A DNA stretch of 64,000 nucleotides, taken from the NCBI GenBank assembly GCA_045644325.1, contig JAZRGT010000077.1, forward strand, positions 49,100 through 113,099. The letters run 5' to 3'. This document shows positions 8,313 through 16,152 of this stretch, one piece after another (position 1 is the first letter of the stretch; every line of letters starts with the position of its first letter). Below the pieces are notes generated by a model that worked only from the letters and a program-made list of their open reading frames with translations, did not search any database and was not told where the DNA came from. A program made the position numbers and the translations under genes. The DNA comes from CAG-390 sp045644325 (GTDB taxonomy: Bacteria; Bacillota; Clostridia; Oscillospirales; CAG-272).

Positions 8313-8337
8313 AACGGCGGTGATCACCGCCGTTTTT
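8313..8337 (+). terminator. Rho-independent terminator
   Basis: Self-complementary ACGGCGGTGATCACCGCCGT followed by TTTTT, just after the FAD oxidoreductase stop. Confidence 0.85.
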
Positions 8338-8347
8338 CCTTTTCCTA

Positions 8348-8376
8348 TTGATTTAATACAATTATTGTGCTATAAT
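8348..8376 (+). promoter_or_regulatory. Sigma-A promoter of metF-metH
   Basis: TTGATT 8348-8353 and TATAAT 8371-8376, spacer 17. Only about 33 bases lie between the -10 and the metF start, so there is no room for a SAM riboswitch. Confidence 0.65.
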
Positions 8377-8409
8377 TATTATATATTTTCAAAAATCGGG
8401 TACATAAAA

Positions 8410-9285
8410 ATGAAACTTACCGAACTTTTCAAAGCTGACAAGCTATCCCTCTCCTTTGAGGTCTTTCCTCCCAAAACGGATACCGCTTTTGACAGCGTTA
8501 AGCACGCGACCGAGGAGATCGCCAAACTTCGTCCCTCTTTTATGAGCGTCACCTACGGCGCGGGCGGGGGAACAAGCAAATACACCCTCGATATCGCTAA
8601 AAATATCAAGGCAAATTACGGCGTGCCGACTTTAGCGCACCTCACCTGCGTTTCCTCGACACGCGAAACCGTGCGCGAGCGCATTGAGGACATGAAGGCG
8701 GCGGGAATTTCTAACGTAATGGCTCTTCGCGGTGACATTCCCGCGGGACTTGAAAACGCCGACCGCTCACATTGGGATTATAAGCACGCGGTAGAGCTCG
8801 TCCGTGAGCTTAAGGAGTCGGGTACGGATTTCTGTATCGGCGGTGCGTGTTATCCCGAGATCCATCCCGAAAGCACCTGTCAAAAAGAAGACATATTCTA
8901 TCTCAAGGAAAAAGTCGATGCGGGATGCGAATTTCTGACCACGCAGATGTTCTTCGACAACAATCTGCTCTATAATTTCCTCTATAAGATCCGCGAGGCG
9001 GGCATCACCGTGCCGATCATTCCCGGAATTATGCCGATCACGAACGGCAATCAGGTCGAGCGCGCGATCAAGCTGTCAGGCTCCTTTATGCCTCAGCGCT
9101 TCAAGTCGCTCGTTGACAAATTCGGCACCACTCCCGCGGCAATGAAGCAGGCGGGAATCGCCTACGCGACCGATCAGATCATCGACCTTTTCGCAAACGG
9201 CATCAAAAACGTCCACGTTTACTCGATGAACAAGCCCGACGTCGCCGAGGCTATTCAGCGAAATCTCTCCGACATTCTCGGATAA
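8410..9285 (+). CDS. metF: Methylenetetrahydrofolate reductase
   Basis: 291 residues from ATG 8410, the usual length. It reduces 5,10-methylene-THF to 5-methyl-THF, the methyl donor for MetH. Seen: LSFEVFPPKT at the N-terminus with the catalytic Glu, SVTYGAGGG, LTCVSSTRETVRERIEDM, NVMALRGD, and FLTTQMFFDN. It is a TIM-barrel flavoprotein. The upstream ribosome site is weak. metH follows after 12 bases, so both form one unit for methyl transfer to homocysteine. Confidence 0.96.
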   Translation: MKLTELFKADKLSLSFEVFPPKTDTAFDSVKHATEEIAKLRPSFMSVTYGAGGGTSKYTLDIAKNIKANYGVPTLAHLTCVSSTRETVRERIEDMKAAGISNVMALRGDIPAGLENADRSHWDYKHAVELVRELKESGTDFCIGGACYPEIHPESTCQKEDIFYLKEKVDAGCEFLTTQMFFDNNLLYNFLYKIREAGITVPIIPGIMPITNGNQVERAIKLSGSFMPQRFKSLVDKFGTTPAAMKQAGIAYATDQIIDLFANGIKNVHVYSMNKPDVAEAIQRNLSDILG

Positions 9286-9297
9286 CGGAGTCAAATT

Positions 9298-11682
9298 ATG
9301 AAAATCACCGAATTTTTAAAGAATAATATCCTCTTCCTCGACGGCGGAATGGGCACACTTCTGCAGGAGCGCGGACTCCTCCCCGGCGAGCTTCCCGAGC
9401 TCTGGAATCTCACTCACCCCGAAGTCATCCGCGCCATCCACCGCGCGTATTACGATGCGGGAAGCCATATCGTCAACACCAACACATTCGGCGCGAACGT
9501 CCTTAAATTTTCGCCCGAAAAGCTTGACGAGATCGTAAAAGCCGCTATCGAAAACGCACGCGCGGCGGCAGAAGAAAGCATCGGCAAGCAAGAAAAGTTC
9601 GTCGCTCTCGACATCGGACCTACGGGCAAAATGCTCGCCCCCCTTGGCGACCTTGATTTTGAGGATGCCGTTGCGGTATTTGCCGAAACAGTAAAGCTCG
9701 GTCAAAAGTACGGTGCGGATCTGATTATGATCGAGACGATGAACGACAGCTACGAAACGAAAGCCGCGCTCCTTGCGGCAAAGGAGAATTCTACCCTCCC
9801 CGTTTTCGTTTCGAACGCCTACTCCGAGGACGGCAAGCTGATGACGGGCGCGTCGCCCGCGGCTATGGTCGCACTCCTCGAGGGAATGGGCGCGGATGCG
9901 ATCGGCGTCAACTGCTCGCTCGGACCGAAGGCTCTTGCCCCGATAGTCGAGGAATACCTCAAATTTGCATCGGTACCCGTTCTTCTCAAACCGAACGCGG
10001 GACTTCCCTGCTCTCACTGCGGCAAAACGCACTATGACGTAACTGCCGAGGATTTCGCCGATGAGGTTTCCGCGCTCGTCAAAAAAGGCGTCCGCATCGC
10101 GGGCGGCTGTTGCGGAACGACTCCCGAATATATCGAAAAAACGGTTGCGGCTTGCAAAGACCTCGCTCCCGTGGCAATAGAAAAGAAGAATATCACCTGC
10201 GTTGCCTCGTACACGCACGCCGTCACCTTCGGTGACGAGCCGATCCTTATCGGCGAGCGCATCAATCCGACGGGCAAAAAGCGTTTCAAGGAAGCGCTCA
10301 AGGCGCACGATATCGACTACATCCTCAAGGAAGGACTCGCCGAGCAGGAAAAGGGCGTTCACATCCTCGACGTCAACGTCGGTCTGCCCGACATTGACGA
10401 GGTAGAAATGCTCACCGAAGCAGTCTGCGAGCTTCAGGCGATCATTGATCTGCCCTTGCAGATAGATACGTCAAATGCCGCCGCGATGGAATCCGCTCTC
10501 CGCCGTTATAACGGCAAGGCGATGATAAACTCGGTCAGCGGCAAGCAGGAGAGTATGGATTCCGTCTTCCCGCTCGCAAAGAAATACGGCGGTCTGATCG
10601 TCGCCCTCACGCTCGATGACAAGGGCATTCCCGCAACCGCAGAGGAAAGATTTGAAATCGCCAAGCGCATCCTCACCGAAGCCGAAAAATACGGCATCGA
10701 AAAGAAGGACATCATCTTCGACCCGCTTGCGATGACGATAAGCGCGGACAATAACGCGGCAAAAGAAACGCTTCGCGCGGTTGAAATGATAAAAAAGGAG
10801 CTTGGATGCCACACCTCACTCGGTGTATCGAACGTATCCTTCGGACTTCCTAATCGCGATCTGATCAACTCAAATTTCTTTGCCCTCGCGCTCGGACGCG
10901 GACTTTCGGCGGCGATAATGAATCCCTATTCCGCCGAGATGATGAATACCTATTACGCCTACCGCGCGCTCGCGGGACTTGACGAAAACTGTGCCGATTT
11001 CATATCCTCGGCGCAGGCAGTCAGCACCGTCACACAGACGGTCGCGGAAGTCAAGGAAGACTTTGCATCCGAGCTTCAAAAAGCCATCGTGAAGGGTCTG
11101 CGCGACCGCGCGGCAGCACTCACCGAGGCAATGATCGCAGAAAGCGAGCCGCTTGCGATAGTCAACGGCGAGATCATTCCCGCGCTCGACAAAGTCGGCA
11201 TCGGTTTTGAGAAAAAGACCGTTTATCTCCCCCAGCTTCTTATGAGCGCCGAGGCGGCAAAAGCGGCGTTTGAGGTCATCAAGGCTCATATGCCGAGCGG
11301 AAACGCATCGAACAAGCCGCCCTTCGTGATCGCGACCGTCAAGGGCGACGTTCACGATATCGGCAAGAACATCGTAAAACTCATCCTTGAAAACTACGGC
11401 TATCCCGTCACCGACCTCGGCAGAGACGTTCCGCCCGAAAAGGTAGTTGAGGAAACCGTCCGTCTGCACGCGCCCATCGTCGGTTTGAGTGCACTGATGA
11501 CCACCACCGTCCCCGCGATGGAAGAAACGATCAAGCAACTCCGCGCGTCCGCGCCGTGGGCAAAGATCGTCGTCGGCGGTGCCGTCCTCAACCGCGAATA
11601 TGCCGAACGCATCGGCGCGGATAAGTACGCAAAGGACGCTATGGAAACCGTTCGCTACGCGGAATCGGAATTAAACAATTAA
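9298..11682 (+). CDS. metH: Cobalamin-dependent methionine synthase without reactivation domain
   Basis: 794 residues against about 1,230 in E. coli MetH. Modules in order: homocysteine-binding barrel (1-~285) with zinc ligands C206 (GVNCSLG), C271 and C272 (GGCCG); pterin-binding barrel (~300-560, GERINPTGKKRFKEAL); B12 cap and Rossmann domain (~585-794) with the D684-V-H686-D-I-G689 cobalt-ligand motif. The C-terminal SAM-binding activation domain is absent, as in many Clostridia, where a separate reactivating protein is used. It transfers the methyl of 5-methyl-THF to homocysteine. Confidence 0.96.
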   Translation: MKITEFLKNNILFLDGGMGTLLQERGLLPGELPELWNLTHPEVIRAIHRAYYDAGSHIVNTNTFGANVLKFSPEKLDEIVKAAIENARAAAEESIGKQEKFVALDIGPTGKMLAPLGDLDFEDAVAVFAETVKLGQKYGADLIMIETMNDSYETKAALLAAKENSTLPVFVSNAYSEDGKLMTGASPAAMVALLEGMGADAIGVNCSLGPKALAPIVEEYLKFASVPVLLKPNAGLPCSHCGKTHYDVTAEDFADEVSALVKKGVRIAGGCCGTTPEYIEKTVAACKDLAPVAIEKKNITCVASYTHAVTFGDEPILIGERINPTGKKRFKEALKAHDIDYILKEGLAEQEKGVHILDVNVGLPDIDEVEMLTEAVCELQAIIDLPLQIDTSNAAAMESALRRYNGKAMINSVSGKQESMDSVFPLAKKYGGLIVALTLDDKGIPATAEERFEIAKRILTEAEKYGIEKKDIIFDPLAMTISADNNAAKETLRAVEMIKKELGCHTSLGVSNVSFGLPNRDLINSNFFALALGRGLSAAIMNPYSAEMMNTYYAYRALAGLDENCADFISSAQAVSTVTQTVAEVKEDFASELQKAIVKGLRDRAAALTEAMIAESEPLAIVNGEIIPALDKVGIGFEKKTVYLPQLLMSAEAAKAAFEVIKAHMPSGNASNKPPFVIATVKGDVHDIGKNIVKLILENYGYPVTDLGRDVPPEKVVEETVRLHAPIVGLSALMTTTVPAMEETIKQLRASAPWAKIVVGGAVLNREYAERIGADKYAKDAMETVRYAESELNN

Positions 11683-11707
11683 GATTATTAAAAAGAGGTA
11701 TATAAAA

Positions 11708-12382
11708 ATGAAATTACTTATTGATGACGCTAACATCGCGAAGATCAAAGAGATCTCCGAATTTTTCCCTGTTGACGGTGTAACCACCAACCCCTCCATT
11801 CTCGCAAAGAGCGGACGCCCTCCCTTTGAGGTTCTTTCCGAGATCCGCGCATTCCTTGGCGACAAGGAGCTTCACGTTCAGGTCATCTCGGCTGACGCCG
11901 AGGGTATGATAGCCGAGGCGGCAAAAATCACTGAAAAGCTCGGCAAAGACACCTTTATCAAGATCCCCGTAACCCGTGAGGGACTCAAGGCTATGAAGGC
12001 TCTCTCCGCTGATGGCTTCAAAATCACCGCGACCGCTATCTACACCCCCATGCAGGCGTATCTTGCCGCAAAAGCGGGTGCCGATTACGCCGCCCCCTAC
12101 GTTAACCGCATCGACAACCTCGGCGCGAATGGCATCGAATCGGCTATGACAATGCACGATATTTTTGTAAACGGCGGCTACAAGACCGAGATCCTTGCCG
12201 CAAGCTTCAAGAACAGCCAGCAGGTTCAGGAGCTCGCCGCTTACGGATGCGGATGCGCTACCTGCGCGCCCGACATCATCGAGGGACTTATCTCCAATCC
12301 CACCGTCACCTACGCCGTTGAAGCCTTCAAGAAGGACTTCGAAGGACTCGTCGGCGAGGGCAAAACTATGCTCGATTGCTGA
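11708..12382 (+). CDS. fsa: Transaldolase-like fructose-6-phosphate aldolase
   Basis: 224 residues, the length of the short transaldolase/FSA family. N-terminus MKLLIDDANIAKIKEI, then DGVTTNPSILAKSGR. The Schiff-base lysine is K85 in FIKIPVT, the same number as in E. coli FSA. Later NRIDNLGANG and AASFKNSQQVQELA are family segments. It may act as transaldolase or as fructose-6-phosphate aldolase; sequence alone does not decide, though proteins of this length in Firmicutes are usually called transaldolase. It follows metH by 25 bases with AAGAGG upstream. Confidence 0.9.
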   Translation: MKLLIDDANIAKIKEISEFFPVDGVTTNPSILAKSGRPPFEVLSEIRAFLGDKELHVQVISADAEGMIAEAAKITEKLGKDTFIKIPVTREGLKAMKALSADGFKITATAIYTPMQAYLAAKAGADYAAPYVNRIDNLGANGIESAMTMHDIFVNGGYKTEILAASFKNSQQVQELAAYGCGCATCAPDIIEGLISNPTVTYAVEAFKKDFEGLVGEGKTMLDC

Positions 12383-12398
12383 TTTTTTCAAATATCTA

Positions 12399-12427
12399 TT
12401 GACAATCGCTCTCTTTTGTGCTATAAT
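12399..12427 (+). promoter_or_regulatory. Strong sigma-A promoter of a short transcript
   Basis: TTGACA 12399-12404 and TATAAT 12422-12427 with a 17-bp spacer. It drives a transcript of about 200 bases that ends at the terminator at 12595-12638. Confidence 0.75.
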
Positions 12428-12456
12428 TAGCAAAATTTTATGAAAGGCTTACGGCA

Positions 12457-12558
12457 ATGACTACTATTAAGTTTGTGCTTAATAATTACGTCCCTATGCA
12501 CGGAGAATACTCCTATTGGTATTCGTCGGGCTTGTATTGTCGTACCCAAATTTCATAA
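12457..12558 (+). CDS. 33-residue small protein, or a small RNA
   Basis: A short frame between a strong promoter and a clear terminator, with AAAGG 9 bases before its ATG. It starts MTTIKFVLNNYVPMHG and continues with a Tyr/Ser/Trp-rich stretch (YSYWYSSGLYC). A 6-codon frame (MKGLRQ) ends in an ATGA overlap with its start, which could couple translation. I recognise no family. Alternatively the whole transcript (about 12434-12638) is a non-coding RNA. Confidence 0.45.
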   Translation: MTTIKFVLNNYVPMHGEYSYWYSSGLYCRTQIS

Positions 12559-12594
12559 TAATCGTATTATAGGATTATAATTTTGGGATATAGA

Positions 12595-12638
12595 CGGTGC
12601 AAGTCGAACTTTAGGTTCACGATTTGCACCGCCTTTTT
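12595..12638 (+). terminator. Rho-independent terminator of the short transcript
   Basis: CGGTGCAAGTCG (12595-12606) and CGATTTGCACCG (12620-12631) form a stem with one G-T pair, followed by CCTTTTT. Confidence 0.85.
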
Positions 12639-12668
12639 AGTTTATACAGCTGTGTTCGCGCTCGTTTA

Positions 12669-12962
12669 TCAGCCTTCCCCGGCGGGGGAAGGTGGCTCGC
12701 CGGCGAGACGGATGAGGCGCCAATTAAGATACAGTTTTTCGCGTCAGCGAAAATCTTCCAAAAAATAACCCAACAAAATATTTTTCACTGACTTTACCAA
12801 GTGCGAACCGATTGGCATTATATTTTCGCCTTATCTTCAATTTAGGATATAATTATTTAAAAATCAATTCGGGAAGATTTTCTCGCTTTGCTCGAAAAAC
12901 AGTATCTTATTAGGCACCTCATCCGTCACTTCGTGACACCTTCCCCCACTGGGGAAGGCTGA
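12669..12962. repeat. MITE-like inverted-repeat element, copy A
   Basis: About 294 bp ending in TCAGCCTTCCCC and GGGGAAGGCTGA. Each ~100-bp arm runs inward from CAGCCTTCCCC through GATGAGGCGC or its complement, a TAAGATAC segment and a TTTTTCGC...GAAAATCTTCC hairpin. The ~100-bp centre is AT-rich and non-coding. No transposase is present. Copy B is at 56043-56333 and an inside-out copy is at about 34480-34710. It fills most of the gap between the small gene and the methyltransferases. Confidence 0.85.
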
Positions 12963-13031
12963 TTTCGGGAGTGCGAACAAAGATTCCTTAATATCAAAAA
13001 ACATAAATCAAATATATAAGGAGAAACAACA

Positions 13032-13817
13032 ATGGAAAGACTCGAAGCACTTACGGCTTACTACTCGAAAGGTAAGGAGGATGGACGACTTCTTTCACGT
13101 TACGGGAGCGTAGAATTCATCACAACTGTGCATTATATTGAAAAATATCTCCGTTCGGGGATGAAAATGCTCGAGATCGGCGCGGGGACGGGGCGGTATT
13201 CGCACTATTTCGCGCAGAACGGATACGAGGTCGATGCCGTCGAGCTTATGGAATGCAATATCGAGGTGTTCCGCGCACACACTCTGCCCTCGGAAAAGAT
13301 CACGGTCGCACAGGGTGATGCGCTTGACCTGAAAATTGAGGATGAAAAATACGACATTACACTCCTTCTCGGACCGATGTATCACCTTTACACCGAGGAA
13401 GATCAGAAAAAGGCACTCGCAGAGGCTATCCGAGTGACAAAAAAGGGCGGTATAATCTTCGCCGCTTATTGTAACAGCGACCTGACAATGTACCAATATT
13501 GTATAGGAAAGGCGATGCTTAAAGCTTCACGCGCAGGAAATAAAATTGATGAAGAAAATTTCAAACTGCTTTCACTTCCCGAAGATATCTTCCAGCTATA
13601 CCGCAAGGAAGACGTCGATGAGCTCATGAGAGATTTCAACATCACCCGCCTGCACTACGTCGGCACCGATATGCTCGTCCACTTTCTCCGAAAGGAATTT
13701 GCCGAGCTCGACGACGAGGATTTTGAATTTTATATGAGATACCACCTTAATATATGCGAACGCCCCGATATGGTCGGCGCGACAAATCATATGCTTGATA
13801 TTTTCAGAAAGGAATAA
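13032..13817 (+). CDS. Class I SAM-dependent methyltransferase, first of twins
   Basis: 261 residues, AAGGAG upstream. Rossmann methyltransferase: motif I LEIGAGTGRYS, motif II acidic residue in YEVDAVEL, motif III AQGDALDL, then LLLGPMYHLYTEEDQ and GGIIFAAYCNS. Substrate unknown. The next gene is a paralogue with the same motifs in the same places (LLLGPMYHLY, CER near the C-terminus), so the pair arose by tandem duplication. Intergenic distance is 9 bases. Confidence 0.9.
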   Translation: MERLEALTAYYSKGKEDGRLLSRYGSVEFITTVHYIEKYLRSGMKMLEIGAGTGRYSHYFAQNGYEVDAVELMECNIEVFRAHTLPSEKITVAQGDALDLKIEDEKYDITLLLGPMYHLYTEEDQKKALAEAIRVTKKGGIIFAAYCNSDLTMYQYCIGKAMLKASRAGNKIDEENFKLLSLPEDIFQLYRKEDVDELMRDFNITRLHYVGTDMLVHFLRKEFAELDDEDFEFYMRYHLNICERPDMVGATNHMLDIFRKE

Positions 13818-13826
13818 TTATAAAAA

Positions 13827-14618
13827 ATGAGCAAACGAACAGAACTTATCAATGCCTTTTATGACGGCTACCGCGAGGATATCCGCCTTGAGAAGAGCCG
13901 ACACGGTCAGCTTGAATATCTGACCACCATGCACTACATAAATAAAATGATCCCCGCGAACACTTCGATTCTCGAGATAGGCGCAGGAACGGGACGATAT
14001 TCAATCGCTCTTGCAAAAGAGGGTTATCAAGTAACAGCAATAGAGCTTGCTGAACGCAACCTTGAAATTCTCAAAGAAAACAGCAGAGAGATCAAAAACA
14101 TAGTATCATATCAAGGCGACGCGCTTGACCTTAGCAGATTTGGCGACAACAGCTTTGATCTGACCTTGCTTCTCGGTCCTATGTATCATCTTTACGAGCA
14201 AGAAGATCAGTTACTGGCTTTGAAAGAAGCAGTACGTGTCACAAAACCCGGCGGCGTAATTATGACAGCCTTTTTGTCAATTCACGCCATAATGCACGAT
14301 GACTATCTGCAAGGTAATTTTGTTGCCGGATTCAAAGAAAACTTCACCGAAGACTTTCGGGTAAAACATTTTACGGAACAGCTCTTCACGGGATTCTATA
14401 TTGATGAATTTGAAGCGTTATTTGACAATCTACCCGTAACCCACCTCACAACTGTAGCGACAGACGGAATCCTCGAGCTTGCCGAGATGACAAAGAATTT
14501 TGCAATGTCGGACGAAGATTTTGAGCTGTTTGCAAAATATCACCTGCATAACTGCGAAAGGCGCGAATATCTCGGCAGTTCAAGTCATCTTTTACATATT
14601 TGCCAAAAGGAACAGTGA
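13827..14618 (+). CDS. Class I SAM-dependent methyltransferase, second of twins
   Basis: 263 residues, same architecture as the gene before it: YLTTMHYINKMI, LEIGAGTGRYSIALAKEGY, YQGDALDLS, LLLGPMYHLYEQEDQ, GGVIMTAFLS, and CERREYLGSSSHLLHIC at the end. Small-molecule methylation is likely from size and fold; the substrate cannot be named. It probably shares one transcript with the first twin. Confidence 0.9.
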   Translation: MSKRTELINAFYDGYREDIRLEKSRHGQLEYLTTMHYINKMIPANTSILEIGAGTGRYSIALAKEGYQVTAIELAERNLEILKENSREIKNIVSYQGDALDLSRFGDNSFDLTLLLGPMYHLYEQEDQLLALKEAVRVTKPGGVIMTAFLSIHAIMHDDYLQGNFVAGFKENFTEDFRVKHFTEQLFTGFYIDEFEALFDNLPVTHLTTVATDGILELAEMTKNFAMSDEDFELFAKYHLHNCERREYLGSSSHLLHICQKEQ

Positions 14619-14667
14619 AACATAAAAAGACGAGAATTAGATTATATTTCAAATCAAATATAATTAC

Positions 14668-14820
14668 GAGTCTGTAGGGACCGACGTCCTCGGCGGTCCG
14701 AGCCCAATTCAATTATTGCTGTGCATTAAATCAAGAACATTTCATTATAGTTTCTGCATTTCACCCAATATATAATTTTATGCCCACGGACCGCCGAGGA
14801 CGTCGGTCCCTACAGGCTCG
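14668..14820. repeat. GTAGGGACCGACGTCC inverted-repeat element, copy a
   Basis: About 153 bp. The left arm (14668-14704) and right arm (14780-14820) are near-perfect inverted copies containing TGTAGGGACCGACGTCCTCG. The AT-rich centre also matches the second full copy at 58482-58627. No coding potential. It occupies most of the 272-bp gap before the GNAT gene. Confidence 0.85.
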
Positions 14821-14891
14821 TAATATAATTTTGATAATAATTTAGCTATCTCTCGTACTCTAACGAACATGAATAACAGAAAGGAAAAGCA

Positions 14892-15461
14892 ATGATATTC
14901 CAACCCAAAGAAATCACACTTAAAAACGGCGTAAAAGCCATACTCAAAACACCCGAAATATCCGATGCGGCGGGGATGCTTGCATACATAAAACAAGCCT
15001 GCGGCGAGACCGAATTTCTTCTGCGCACCCCTGAGGAATGGGAAAGCGTGACGGTTGATAAGGAAGAAAAATGGGTCAAAAATCTCCGCGAATCAAAAAA
15101 CACGCTCGCCATAACCTGCTTTATCGACAGCAAGATCGCGGGTAACTGCGAGATCAGCTTCCGAAGCGGAGTTAAAACATCGCACCGCGCTACGGTTGCC
15201 ATAGCGATCCTCAAAGAATACTGGAACCTCGGCATAGGTTCGGCTTTCTTCCGTGAAATGATATCTGCGGCAGAGGCGCGCGATGGAACCGAGATCGTCG
15301 AGCTTGATTTCATCGAAGGCAACACCCGTGCGCGTGCTCTTTACGAAAAATTCGGTTTCCGCATCACGGGTATGATACCGAACGCTATCAGGCAGAAAGA
15401 CGGCAGCTACCGAAATGAATATCAAATGCAATTAAAATTATCGAAAAATCCGAATAATTGA
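14892..15461 (+). CDS. GNAT-family N-acetyltransferase
   Basis: 189 residues, AGAAAGGA upstream. GNAT fold: an N-terminal alpha-beta part with TPEISDAAGMLAYIKQAC, strand VAIAILKEYWNLGIGSAF carrying the acetyl-CoA pyrophosphate loop (NLGIGS for Q/RxxGxG/A), then LDFIEGNTRARALYEKFGF, the usual N-x-x-A-x-x-L-Y-x-K-x-GF block. RimI/YhhY-like acetyltransferases look similar. The substrate is unknown. Confidence 0.9.
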   Translation: MIFQPKEITLKNGVKAILKTPEISDAAGMLAYIKQACGETEFLLRTPEEWESVTVDKEEKWVKNLRESKNTLAITCFIDSKIAGNCEISFRSGVKTSHRATVAIAILKEYWNLGIGSAFFREMISAAEARDGTEIVELDFIEGNTRARALYEKFGFRITGMIPNAIRQKDGSYRNEYQMQLKLSKNPNN

Positions 15462-15492
15462 ATTAAATTTTTTAGAAATTTCGATAATATTC

Positions 15493-15521
15493 TTGAAATT
15501 CCGATCAATTTGTGCTATAAT
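15493..15521 (+). promoter_or_regulatory. Sigma-A promoter of marR-ABC operon
   Basis: TTGAAA 15493-15498 and TATAAT 15516-15521, spacer 17. AATTTCGATAATATTCTTGA and related AT-rich sequence around it could hold a MarR operator, but I see no long perfect dyad. Confidence 0.6.
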
Positions 15522-15553
15522 TAGTGAGCATTAAAATTAATCGGAGGTTTCAA

Positions 15554-16000
15554 ATGGAAGAAAAATACAAATCCCTCAGCCTTCGCAGTCAGCTCTGCTT
15601 CCCGCTCTATGCCGCATCGCGCGAAACGATCAAAAGATACCGCCCGCATCTCGATAAGCTCGGGCTTACATATACGCAGTACATCGTTATGATGGTCTTC
15701 TGGGAAGAGAAAACCCAGAACGTAAAGCAGCTCGGCGAAAAGCTCTATCTCGATTCGGGAACTCTGACGCCCGTTCTCAAAACTCTTGAGGCAAAGGGGT
15801 ATCTTGTTCGCACCCGCTCCAAAGAGGACGAGCGAGTTCTCAACGTTGAGATCACCGAGGCGGGTGAAGCACTGAAGGACGAAGCACTTGAAGTTCCGCA
15901 GGAAATGATGAAGCACATTGCTCTTGAGCGCGAGGAGATATTTACCCTCTATAAACTTCTCCGCAAGCTCCTCGAGGATGCTCCTGCATTTAAGGAATAA
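15554..16000 (+). CDS. MarR-family regulator of OhrR type
   Basis: 148 residues from ATG 15554 (CGGAGG upstream). Winged helix of the MarR family with LTYTQYIVMMVFWEE, LYLDSGTLTPVLKTLEAKGY and RSKEDERVLNVEITEAG. Near the N-terminus LRSQLCFPLYAASRE reproduces the OhrR signature, and its cysteine is residue 15, the same number as the peroxide-sensing Cys15 of B. subtilis OhrR. It may therefore sense organic peroxides or other electrophiles. No ohr gene is near; a heterodimeric ABC exporter follows instead after a terminator. Confidence 0.88.
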   Translation: MEEKYKSLSLRSQLCFPLYAASRETIKRYRPHLDKLGLTYTQYIVMMVFWEEKTQNVKQLGEKLYLDSGTLTPVLKTLEAKGYLVRTRSKEDERVLNVEITEAGEALKDEALEVPQEMMKHIALEREEIFTLYKLLRKLLEDAPAFKE

Positions 16001-16022
16001 TTTATTTATCAAATCAACTACC

Positions 16023-16056
16023 GACAAGGGCACCACAAACTGCCCTTGTCTTTTCT
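16023..16056 (+). terminator. Terminator between marR and ABC genes
   Basis: GACAAGGGCA and TGCCCTTGTC stem with an 8-nt loop, followed by TTTTCTTTC. Some read-through to the ABC exporter is possible; AT-rich sequence around 16075-16115 could hold a separate promoter. Confidence 0.8.
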
Positions 16057-16152
16057 TTCTTTTCGGCAAAATTCATATTGATTTATTAATATATTTTTAG
16101 TATAATATATAATACGATAAATTTTGCCAAACGGCAGAAAGGAAAACCCAAA

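Noticed and set aside
8309..8409. SAM riboswitch before metF
   Set aside because: Only about 33 bases lie between the -10 and the start codon, which is too few.
12583..12768. Possible 61-residue gene
   Set aside because: Spans a terminator and a MITE end.
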